Source: Protaetiibacter sp. SSC-01 (lineage in GTDB: Bacteria; Actinomycetota; Actinomycetes; Actinomycetales; Microbacteriaceae). Taken from it: a stretch of DNA of 64,000 nucleotides. The first letter of the stretch is position 1. Every line of letters begins with the position of its first letter. Under the pieces are notes generated by a model, which made no database searches, had not been told where the DNA came from, and was given only the letters and a program-made list of their open reading frames with translations. The position numbers and the translations under genes are program-made. The DNA lies in the NCBI RefSeq assembly GCF_014483895.1, contig NZ_CP059987.1, positions 186,001 to 250,000 of the forward strand, given 5' to 3'. This document shows, one piece after another, positions 38,782 through 46,742 of this stretch.

Positions 38782-40593
38782 ATGTCCGACACCACCACCG
38801 TCGCCGCGGAACCGAGCGAGCAGCCCGCTGCCCTGACACCCGTCTCGCCGCTTCGGCGCGCCCTCGTGTGGGCGGCCACCTTCGCGGTCGTCGCCGTCGG
38901 CACCCTCGGGCTCGCCGCATCCGACCTCGCACCCGCGCCCGCGAACGGCGGACGCGCCGCGCGCTTCGTGCCGGCCGACGGCAGCGCGATGATGTGGACG
39001 GCATCCGACGGCACCCGCTCGATCCACGAGAACGCGCGCGACACGGGCCCGGCGATGCTGCTCGAGCTGCCCGCGAACGCCGCCTACGGTATCTTCTCCG
39101 ACACCCCTGAGCACGCCCTCCGCAGCATCGACCTGTGGCGCGAGACGACGGCGTTCCTCGACGACCCCGAGAGCTCGGCCGTCACGTCGCTCTACGTGCT
39201 CGACGACGCGGGCCTCTCGCTGCTCACCGCGACCGGCGGCACGGTCGGGTTCGCCTACTCCCCCGCGCTCGTCATGCTGCCCGCGGATGCGCGGCCCGGC
39301 GTCACGTGGGAGGGCGAGGGTGACGCGATGCCCGCCGGCCTGCTGCACTACACGACGCGCGGCGAGCTCACGGATGCGGGCGACGGGTGCCTCGTCTCCA
39401 CGACCGACACCCGCTACCTCGACCCCGACTCGGGTGCCGAGCTGCTCGCTGTCGACGAGCAGGCCACGTGGTGCCCGGGCCGCGGCATCGTGCGCGACGT
39501 CGGCGTCGTCGGCGGGGAGGAGATCAGCTACGACATCGTCGAGCTGCCCGAGACGGGCGGGCTCGGTCGCACCGACATCGCCACGACCCCCGCGCGCTAC
39601 GACTGGACGGATGCCGACCGCTGGCGCCCGCGCGACCTCGAGTTCGTGATCACCGACCCCGGTTTCGGCGAGTCGCCGCAGGGCACCCCGTTCGACGGTC
39701 TGGCCGCGACGACGAGCGACGGCGCGCTCGTGGCGGCGGTCGGCGGCCGCCTCGCGTCGTACACGGTCGAGGGCGGCAGGGCGACGCGCGGTTGGCTCGC
39801 CTCACCCGGCGGCGACCTCATCACGCTCTCCGCGGTCGGGGACGTGACCCTCGTGACGACCGCGACGCGGCGGCTCGTCGCCTACGACGAGCGCGGCGCC
39901 CGACTGTGGTCGACGACGTTCCCGGATGTCGTGCTCGCGGCCCCCGCGGTCGCCCCCGACGACGACATCGTCGCCGTGAGCGTCGACGGCACCCTGCGCC
40001 GCATCGACCTCGTGACGGGCGAGACGGTGTGGTCGACCGCCCTGCGCACCGACGTCGACTCGACGCCCGCCGTCGGCAGCGGCCTCGCGGTCGTCGTCGA
40101 TCGGGGCGGCGCCGTGATCGCGCGCTCCCTCGCCGACGGCACCTCCCAGTGGAGCACCGACCTCGTCGGCGCCGAGCGCGCCGTCGCGGGCGAGGGCGTC
40201 ATCGCGGTGCAGGGCGTCAACGCCGACGTGTGGGTGCTCGACCCGGCCGACGGCTCCACCCGCTGGGACGCCGACCGCCGCGGCCTGGGGCGCAGCATCG
40301 CGATCGCCGACGGGGTCGTCGTGGCCCTCGGCGACGCCGGCACGGCCGCGTGGGACGTCGACGACGGCCGCGAGCTGTGGACGAGCCCCGCCGACACCCA
40401 GCTGCTCGTCGGCGACGGCCGCCTCGTGCTCGTGACCGCGACATCCGTCGAGGTGCGCGACCCCGACGGCGAGCTCGTCCGCGAGGTCGAGCTCGGCGAG
40501 GCCTTCATCGGCGTGACGCGCGTCGTGCTGCCGACGCCCCACGGCATCCGGATCCTCAACTCGAACACGACCGGCACGGAGGTGCGCGGATGA
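38782..40593 (+). CDS. Membrane-anchored PQQ-like beta-propeller protein
   Basis: 603 residues. Cytoplasmic N-terminus of ~27 residues, one membrane segment (LVWAATFAVVAVGTLGLAAS), an external domain with a Cys pair (GDGCLVS, ATWCPGR), then from ~330 a run of PQQ-type propeller blades: GARLWSTTF, TGETVWSTAL, GTSQWSTDL, GSTRWDADR, GRELWTSPA. No catalytic function is implied; the fold suggests a binding or scaffold role like BamB. It overlaps the next gene (ATGA), so the two are probably one unit. The start has AGGAG upstream. Confidence 0.82.
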   Translation: MSDTTTVAAEPSEQPAALTPVSPLRRALVWAATFAVVAVGTLGLAASDLAPAPANGGRAARFVPADGSAMMWTASDGTRSIHENARDTGPAMLLELPANAAYGIFSDTPEHALRSIDLWRETTAFLDDPESSAVTSLYVLDDAGLSLLTATGGTVGFAYSPALVMLPADARPGVTWEGEGDAMPAGLLHYTTRGELTDAGDGCLVSTTDTRYLDPDSGAELLAVDEQATWCPGRGIVRDVGVVGGEEISYDIVELPETGGLGRTDIATTPARYDWTDADRWRPRDLEFVITDPGFGESPQGTPFDGLAATTSDGALVAAVGGRLASYTVEGGRATRGWLASPGGDLITLSAVGDVTLVTTATRRLVAYDERGARLWSTTFPDVVLAAPAVAPDDDIVAVSVDGTLRRIDLVTGETVWSTALRTDVDSTPAVGSGLAVVVDRGGAVIARSLADGTSQWSTDLVGAERAVAGEGVIAVQGVNADVWVLDPADGSTRWDADRRGLGRSIAIADGVVVALGDAGTAAWDVDDGRELWTSPADTQLLVGDGRLVLVTATSVEVRDPDGELVREVELGEAFIGVTRVVLPTPHGIRILNSNTTGTEVRG

Positions 40594-42398
40594 CGCAGTC
40601 GCCTCCCGCGACCGAGCCCGTGACGCAAGCGATCGCCCCGCCGAAGCGCTCGGTGTGGCAGGTCGCCGGCCGTGCGGGCTACGAGTTCCTGCACCGCGTG
40701 ATCCTCGCGCCCGTGCACGAGGGCCGGCTGCGCGACATCGACTGGCCGCTCGGCCTCCGCCCGCTCGTGGTCGTCGGGCTCGTCGGCTACGTGGTCGCGG
40801 CGCTGCTCGTGCTCTTCTCGGGTCCGCTGCGCGAGTGGATCCCGCTCGCCGCGCAGGCGGGCGCCTTCCAGCTCACGCTGCCCCGCTCGCTCGTGTGGCT
40901 CGTGCTCGCGCTCACGGCCCTCTCGACGACGCTCGCGGCGACGGGCGCCCTGCACACGCGCGCGTGGCTGCGCTGGGTGATGACCGTCTTCGTCATCTCG
41001 ATCATGCTGTTCATCGCGGTGCCCGACCAGGAGCTCATCCCGGTCGCCCGCATCATCACGATCGCGGCGTGCATCGGGCTCATCGTGTACGTCGCCGTGC
41101 GCGGCGGGCGCGGCTACCGCTGGTGGGACTTCGTGGCGATCGCGGCGCTCGTGTGGGGTCCGCTCATCGTCACGGCGTCGGTGCTCACCTCGGTGAACCG
41201 CGAGGCCGGCTTCGACTTCATGCCGCTCATGCTGAGCCTCACCCTCTCGACCCTCGGCCAGCTCGCGGTGCCGGCCGCGCTCGCATCCGGTGCCGCGGTC
41301 GCGAGCGTCACCGTGTCATCGGCGCTGTGGGCCGCGAAGATCGTGCGCAGCGTCATCGGACCCGTCGCCGTGTTCATCGTGCTCGGGCTCGTCGCGGCGT
41401 GGCGCACCTTCGACGTCGCGGTCGGCGCGGGCGATCTCGTGGCGGATGCGGAGAGCCTGCGGGCGCTCGGCGTCGCCGCCCTGCTGCTCGCCCTCATCGC
41501 CGCGAGCTGGGTGGCGCTGCGCGTGGTGCGCCGCGACCGCGGGGGCGCCACGGCGCAGGCGATGGCCGACCGCATCGACGGGCTCGCGCTCATCGTGGCG
41601 GCGTTCACGACGACGTCGGTCGTCGCGACGCCCGTGCTCGTGCTCGGGCAGGTGTCGCTCGGCTACGGGGCCCCGAAGGAGGTCGCGAGCTTCTTCGTCG
41701 CGGCCGCGGGCTGGGCGACGACGTCGACCGTCATGTTCATCGTGCGCGCCGTCGGAGCGATCGTGCTGATCGTGCTCGCTTTCGTGCAGGCGCGGCGCGG
41801 CCGCCGCACGACCCCCGAGCTCATGGCCGCGGTCGGCGTCGCGGGGCTCCTCATCGCGGTCGGCGTGCTGTTCGAGCTGCCGCTCGGCTGGAACGAGGAT
41901 GCGCTCGCGATCCTCGGCGCCGTGCTCGGCCTCGCGGTGCTCGTCGGCTCGCTCGTGGCGCGCCGGCTCACGCCCGCGCGCGCGACATCCGTGCTCATCG
42001 CGCTGCTCATGTCGGCGCTCTTCGCCTACCGCGAGTTCGTGACCGACCCCATCGCGTACCTGCTCGGCTTCGCGGGCGGCGCGGTCGTGCTCTTCGGCTT
42101 CGTGTGGTCGTTCCTCACGGGCTACAAAGCGGCCAACGAGGACTCGCCCGCCTACCCGCGGCCCTCGCGCGTGCAGCTCGTGCTCGCGAACGCCATCTTC
42201 GGCATCACGGTGCTCGCGTTCCTCGCGCTCGCGCGGGATCCGGATGCGTCGGTGTCGCTCGGCGAGCTCGCCGAGTACGGCGCGCAGGCCTACGGCGACC
42301 CGCTCGTCGCGGCCGGCCTGCTGCTCGCGCTGTGGGCGGCGCTCCGCGGCCGGGAGCTCGACGACGTGCCGGAGGAGGACAGCTCGGCGACCGTGTAG
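40590..42398 (+). CDS. Polytopic membrane protein, function unknown
   Basis: 602 residues from the ATG overlapping the propeller stop. After a ~65-residue cytoplasmic N-terminus there are about 15 hydrophobic segments up to the C-terminus, with few charged residues in the membrane and no recognised transporter motif. The C-terminal tail is acidic (ELDDVPEEDSS). Tight coupling to the external propeller protein suggests a complex. The open frame reaches back to 39387, but only as antisense-free shadow of the propeller gene. Confidence 0.8.
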   Translation: MTQSPPATEPVTQAIAPPKRSVWQVAGRAGYEFLHRVILAPVHEGRLRDIDWPLGLRPLVVVGLVGYVVAALLVLFSGPLREWIPLAAQAGAFQLTLPRSLVWLVLALTALSTTLAATGALHTRAWLRWVMTVFVISIMLFIAVPDQELIPVARIITIAACIGLIVYVAVRGGRGYRWWDFVAIAALVWGPLIVTASVLTSVNREAGFDFMPLMLSLTLSTLGQLAVPAALASGAAVASVTVSSALWAAKIVRSVIGPVAVFIVLGLVAAWRTFDVAVGAGDLVADAESLRALGVAALLLALIAASWVALRVVRRDRGGATAQAMADRIDGLALIVAAFTTTSVVATPVLVLGQVSLGYGAPKEVASFFVAAAGWATTSTVMFIVRAVGAIVLIVLAFVQARRGRRTTPELMAAVGVAGLLIAVGVLFELPLGWNEDALAILGAVLGLAVLVGSLVARRLTPARATSVLIALLMSALFAYREFVTDPIAYLLGFAGGAVVLFGFVWSFLTGYKAANEDSPAYPRPSRVQLVLANAIFGITVLAFLALARDPDASVSLGELAEYGAQAYGDPLVAAGLLLALWAALRGRELDDVPEEDSSATV

Positions 42399-42425
42399 CT
42401 GGGGCCCGCAACGACGGACGCGGCT

Positions 42426-43433
42426 TCAGCCCCCGAGGGTGCTCTCGCGCGGGATGACCGTGTGCGGGGCGACGAGCTGCACGGCGGGGGCGTCGGGGTC
42501 GTCGATGCGGGCCGTGATGCGGGCGACGGCCCCCTGCGCGATGAAGGGGGTGTCGAGCGACACCGTGCTGAGCGAGGGGCGCGAGTAGCGGCCCTCCTCG
42601 ATGTCGTCGATGCCGATGATCGCGACGTCCTCGGGCACGCGCAGGCCCGCGTCGAAGACGGCGCGGAGGGCGCCCATCGCGAGCAGGTCGGAGTAGCAGA
42701 AGATCGCATCCGGTCGGGGGTCGCGCTCGAGGAGGGCGCGCGTCGCCTGGTAGCCGTCGGCGCGACTGTAGTGCGCGGCCGCCTCGATGCCGACGGGGGC
42801 GAGCCCCGCATCCGAGAGAGCGCTCTCGAAGCCGGCCGTGCGCTGCTGCGGCGTCGAGTACTCCTCGTCGGGCTGAGCGCCGATCGCCGCGATGCGCGTA
42901 CGGCCGATCGAGACGAGGTGGGTCGTGGCGTCGTGCGCCGCGCGCACGTTGTCGATCGCGACGTGATCGTAGCGTCCGTCGAAGTCGTGCTCGCCGAGCA
43001 GCACGAGCGGCATCGACGTGCGCGTGTTCATCTCGAGCAGCTCGGCGGGCGTCACGAGGGGCGCGAAGAGGATGCCGTCGAAGAGCATCGTGCGATCCCC
43101 GCCCGTGAGCAGCTCCCGCTCGCGCTCGTGGTCGTGCGCGGTCTGGTCGATCATGACGCGGTAGCCGACCTCGGCGGCGGAGTTGATGACGTCGCGCGCG
43201 AGCTCGCTGAAGTAGGGCACGTCGATCTCGGGCACGACGAGGGCGAGCATGCCCGTGCGGCCCGTGCGCAGCGTGCGCGCGACCGGGTTGGGCCGGTAGT
43301 CGAGCTCCTCGATCGCGGCGAGCACGCGCGTGCGCATCCTCTCGCTCACGTGGGCGTAGCCGCTCACGACGTTGGACACGGTGCGCATGGAGACCTGTGC
43401 GCGTTCCGCGACGTCTCGCAGCGTTGCCGGCAT
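42426..43433 (-). CDS. LacI-family transcriptional regulator
   Basis: 335 residues from ATG 43433, which has an excellent AGGAGGTGA ribosome site. HTH MPATLRDVAERAQVSMRTVSNVVSG at the N-terminus, hinge LDYRPNPVARTLRTGRTG, then the ligand-binding core. Divergent from the second sugar ABC operon; the shared 100-base region holds two TTTGC...GCAAA dyads that it probably binds. The much longer open frame upstream (to 43829) would overlap the binding-protein gene and is rejected. Confidence 0.93.
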   Translation of the reverse strand: MPATLRDVAERAQVSMRTVSNVVSGYAHVSERMRTRVLAAIEELDYRPNPVARTLRTGRTGMLALVVPEIDVPYFSELARDVINSAAEVGYRVMIDQTAHDHERERELLTGGDRTMLFDGILFAPLVTPAELLEMNTRTSMPLVLLGEHDFDGRYDHVAIDNVRAAHDATTHLVSIGRTRIAAIGAQPDEEYSTPQQRTAGFESALSDAGLAPVGIEAAAHYSRADGYQATRALLERDPRPDAIFCYSDLLAMGALRAVFDAGLRVPEDVAIIGIDDIEEGRYSRPSLSTVSLDTPFIAQGAVARITARIDDPDAPAVQLVAPHTVIPRESTLGG

Positions 43434-43455
43434 CGTCACCTCCTGATCTCGTGAC

Positions 43456-43512
43456 ATCGTAGCGTTTGCAACGTGCGCAAACTTGCGATACCGTTTTGCA
43501 CACGTTGGCAAA
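43456..43512. promoter_or_regulatory. Divergent promoter region with two TTTGC/GCAAA operators
   Basis: For the plus-strand operon: -35 TTGCAA (43466-43471) and -10 TACCGT (43489-43494), spacing 17. For lacI on the minus strand: -10 TACGAT (43461-43456). Dyad A TTTGC-7-GCAAA (43465-43481) covers the -35 box, dyad B TTTGC-8-GCAAA (43495-43512) covers the start region. The layout is that of repression, including autorepression. Confidence 0.68.
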
Positions 43513-43536
43513 CGTCCTGCACAAAGGAGTGTCCCC

Positions 43537-44889
43537 ATGCACCAGCGCACCACCCGAGCCCTCGCGCTCGGCGGGATCGCCGCACTCACCCTCGGCCTCA
43601 CGGCCTGCGGCCCCGCCATCGGAGACGGCGGAGAGAGCACCGACTCCGCGAAGCTCCAGGCCCCGACCGAGAGCTCGCCGAAGGGCGAGATCACGATCTG
43701 GGACCGAGAGGGCGACCTCTTCAACGTCTTCGACGAGGCGATCGAGGCGTTCAACGAGAAGTACCCCGACATCGTCGTGCACCACGAGGCGGTCGACATC
43801 GGCGCCAAGCTGCAGAACACCCTCATCACCGGCAGCGACGTGCCCGACGGGGTGTTCCTCGACGACCAGCTCGTCGCCGGCTACGCCGACCACCTGTGGG
43901 ACCTGAGCGACGTGCTCGCGCCCTACGCATCCGACATCGCCCCGCAGAAGCTCGACGTGAACTCGCAGGGCGACGGCATCTACGGCGTGCCGTTCGACCT
44001 CGACCCGGGCCTGCTGTTCTACAACGCGACCGCGCTCGAGGCCGCAGGCATCGACGCATCCGCGATCGAGACCTACGACGACCTGCTCGACGCCGCCCGC
44101 GCCTACAAGGCCGCAGTGCCCGACGCCGGCCCCATCCACCTCGAGCAGAGCCCCTTCCTCGGCCAGCTGCAGCTCGAGATGTATGCGAGCCAGCTCGGCA
44201 CCGCGCTCACCGACGACGACGGCGCCCTGCGCCTCGACTCGCCGGAGTACGAGCAGATCCTCACCTTCCTCGACACCGTGAGCAAGGAAGGGCTCGGCAC
44301 GCGCGCCGAGTACCTCTCGCCCACCGACATCGAGACGCTCGACGCGGGCAAGCAGGTGTTCTTCCCGTGGGCGATCTGGTTCGACTTCGCGCCGCAGCAG
44401 CTGCTCGAGCAGACGGCGGGCGACTGGCGCGCGATGCCGCTGCCCGCGTGGACGGATGGCGGGGCCCGCTCGGGCGCGATGGGCGGCTCCTCGTTCATCC
44501 TCCCGAAGGACGGCGAGAACTCGCAGCTCGCGTGGCTCTTCTACGAGTTCCTGATGTTCGACGAGGCCGGCTACTCCACGGTGTGGGGCCCCAACTCGGT
44601 CTACCCCGAGGGGCTCAACACGTCGATCCCGAGCTACCTGCCCGCGGCCGACCCCGCGAAGCCGCTCTTCCAGCCGGTCGACGCGTTCGGCGGTCAGGAC
44701 CTCTGGGCCGTCGCGACGGAGGCCGGGGCCGAGATCCCGGGCGGCGTGCCGACCCCCAGCTGGTGGGCGGGGGCCGTGGACTACCTCGGCAACAACCTGC
44801 AGCTCATGCTCGACGGAACGCTCACGCCGCGCCAGGTGATCGAGAACTCGACGGCCGACATCCAGAAGAACCTCATCGACCGGCAGTAG
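43537..44889 (+). CDS. Sugar ABC transporter substrate-binding lipoprotein
   Basis: 450 residues from ATG 43537, with AAAGGAG 7 bases upstream. Lipobox LTAC with Cys24. The mature protein starts with GEITIWDREGDLFNVFDEAIEAFNEKYPDI, typical of family 1 carbohydrate-binding proteins, with a C-terminal domain rich in Trp and Tyr. It is the first gene of an operon with two permeases and a GH2 enzyme. The ligand is probably a beta-linked oligosaccharide; specificity cannot be read from sequence. Confidence 0.92.
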   Translation: MHQRTTRALALGGIAALTLGLTACGPAIGDGGESTDSAKLQAPTESSPKGEITIWDREGDLFNVFDEAIEAFNEKYPDIVVHHEAVDIGAKLQNTLITGSDVPDGVFLDDQLVAGYADHLWDLSDVLAPYASDIAPQKLDVNSQGDGIYGVPFDLDPGLLFYNATALEAAGIDASAIETYDDLLDAARAYKAAVPDAGPIHLEQSPFLGQLQLEMYASQLGTALTDDDGALRLDSPEYEQILTFLDTVSKEGLGTRAEYLSPTDIETLDAGKQVFFPWAIWFDFAPQQLLEQTAGDWRAMPLPAWTDGGARSGAMGGSSFILPKDGENSQLAWLFYEFLMFDEAGYSTVWGPNSVYPEGLNTSIPSYLPAADPAKPLFQPVDAFGGQDLWAVATEAGAEIPGGVPTPSWWAGAVDYLGNNLQLMLDGTLTPRQVIENSTADIQKNLIDRQ

Positions 44890-44934
44890 CCGGCATCCGC
44901 ACCACCCCCCATCGAGCCGAGACCGGGAGTCCCC

Positions 44935-45849
44935 ATGACCACGACTGCACTGCCACGCCCCGCGCGGCCGCGCCGACGCGGCAGGGGGCTCCCGGTCAGC
45001 CGGCGCCTCGCGCCCTACGTCTTCGTCGCCCCGTTCGTCGCCCTGTTCCTCGCGTTCGGCATCTACCCGATGCTCTTCACGCTGCGGCTGAGCTTCACGA
45101 ACTGGCACGGAGCCGGCTCCGCCCGATGGGTGGGGTGGGACAACTACACCTACCTGCTCGGCAACCCCGCGTTCTGGAACTCGCTCGGCAACTCTGCCGT
45201 GCTGTGGCTGCTCATCATCCCGGCGCAGCTCGTGATCGGGCTCGCGGCCGCGATCCTGCTCGACAACGCGAAGCTCAAGCTGCGCGGCTTCTACCGCACC
45301 GCCTTCATCGTGCCGTTCGTGACGCCGCTCGTCGCGGTCGCGCAGATCTGGGTCGTGCTCTTCGACCAGAACTACGGAGCCGTCAACGCCGTGCTCGGGG
45401 CCGTCGGGCTGCCGGATGTCGCGTGGCTCACCTCGAGCGAGTGGGCGAAGCCGACCCTCGCGCTGCTCTTCATCTGGAAGACGAGCGGCTTCATCATCAT
45501 CATCCTCCTCTCGGGCCTGCAGGCGATCGACTCCTCCGTCTACGAGGCCGCGGCGCTCGACGGCGCCGGACGCATGCGGCGCGTGTGGAGCATCACGATC
45601 CCGCTCATCCGGCGCACGCTCATGTTCTCGGTCGTGCTGCAGACGCTCGCCGTCTTCCAGATGTTCGCCGAGCCGTTCGTCGTGACGCAGGGCGGTCCCT
45701 ACTCGTCGACGACGACGGCCGGCCTCTACCTCTACAACCACATCACGCGCGGGGACCTCGGCACGGGTGCCGCGAACTCGTTCCTGCTCGTGATCCTCGT
45801 GATGGCGCTGTCGCTCGGCTTCGTGCGGCTCCTGCGGGCGAAGGACTGA
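44935..45849 (+). CDS. Sugar ABC transporter permease (MalF/UgpA type)
   Basis: 304 residues. Arg/Pro-rich cytoplasmic N-terminus, six membrane segments, EAA loop YEAAALDGAGRMRRVWSITI. Starts 45 bases after the binding-protein stop with GGGAG upstream. Followed 5 bases later by its partner permease. Confidence 0.92.
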   Translation: MTTTALPRPARPRRRGRGLPVSRRLAPYVFVAPFVALFLAFGIYPMLFTLRLSFTNWHGAGSARWVGWDNYTYLLGNPAFWNSLGNSAVLWLLIIPAQLVIGLAAAILLDNAKLKLRGFYRTAFIVPFVTPLVAVAQIWVVLFDQNYGAVNAVLGAVGLPDVAWLTSSEWAKPTLALLFIWKTSGFIIIILLSGLQAIDSSVYEAAALDGAGRMRRVWSITIPLIRRTLMFSVVLQTLAVFQMFAEPFVVTQGGPYSSTTTAGLYLYNHITRGDLGTGAANSFLLVILVMALSLGFVRLLRAKD

Positions 45850-45854
45850 CCCGG

Positions 45855-46724
45855 ATGACGATCTCCACCCAGGCAGGCGAGCGTCGCCGCCCGCACATCG
45901 CCTCGCACGCGTTCCTCGTCGTGCTCACGCTCGCGTTCCTCGCGCCCGTCGTGTGGGCGGTGCTCTCGGCGTTCAAGCCCGCGAACGACATCATCCGGCA
46001 CCCCCTCGAGTTCGACGCGACGACCTTCGGGTTCGACAACTTCATCGGGATGTTCCAAGACGTCCCGATCCTGCACGGCTTCCTCAACACGGCGATCGTG
46101 CTCGTCGTGAAGGGCTCGATCACCCTCTTCTGCGCGCCGCTCGCGGCCTACGCCTTCGCGAAGTACGACTTCCCCGGCAAGAACCTGCTGTTCGGCACGG
46201 TGCTCGTCACCCTCATGCTGCCGACGATCGTGCTCATCATCCCGCTGCTGCTCGAGATGAAGGAGCTCGGCTGGGTCAACACCTACCAGGCGCTCATCCT
46301 GCCGGGTGCGGTCGACGCGTTCGCGATCTTCTGGATGCGACAGGTGATCGCCGCCGTGCCCGACGAGCTGCTCGACGCGGCGCGGGTCGACGGCTGCGGC
46401 GAGTTCGGGCTCTACTGGCGGATCGTCGTGCCGATCATCCGTCCCGGCCTCGCCGGCCTCGCGGTGCTCACGGTCATGAACATCTACAACGACTTCGTGT
46501 GGCCCGTCGTCGTCGCGAGCTCCGAGCGGATGGCGACTCTCCAGGTCGTGCTGTCGACCCTCGCCTCCACGATCTCCGGCAACAAGATCGGCGCCGACTA
46601 CGCGACCGTCACGGGCGAGCTGCTCGCCGCGAGCACCGTGGCGCTCGTGCCGCTGCTCGTCATCTTCTTCCTCCTTCAGAAGCACTTCATCAACGGCATC
46701 CTCGCCGGAAGCGTGAAGGGCTGA
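45855..46724 (+). CDS. Sugar ABC transporter permease (MalG/UgpE type)
   Basis: 289 residues, six membrane segments, EAA loop LDAARVDGCGEFGLYWRIVV and the family C-terminus LQKHFINGILAGSVKG. Partner of the preceding permease. No ATPase gene follows; the operon instead continues into a GH2 enzyme. Confidence 0.92.
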   Translation: MTISTQAGERRRPHIASHAFLVVLTLAFLAPVVWAVLSAFKPANDIIRHPLEFDATTFGFDNFIGMFQDVPILHGFLNTAIVLVVKGSITLFCAPLAAYAFAKYDFPGKNLLFGTVLVTLMLPTIVLIIPLLLEMKELGWVNTYQALILPGAVDAFAIFWMRQVIAAVPDELLDAARVDGCGEFGLYWRIVVPIIRPGLAGLAVLTVMNIYNDFVWPVVVASSERMATLQVVLSTLASTISGNKIGADYATVTGELLAASTVALVPLLVIFFLLQKHFINGILAGSVKG

Positions 46725-46742
46725 GCCATGGAAAGGCCCCGC

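Noticed and set aside
42205-45741. 1178-codon minus-strand open frame across lacI and the second ABC operon
   Set aside because: It covers real genes in other frames (LacI, binding protein, permease) and has no domain of its own.
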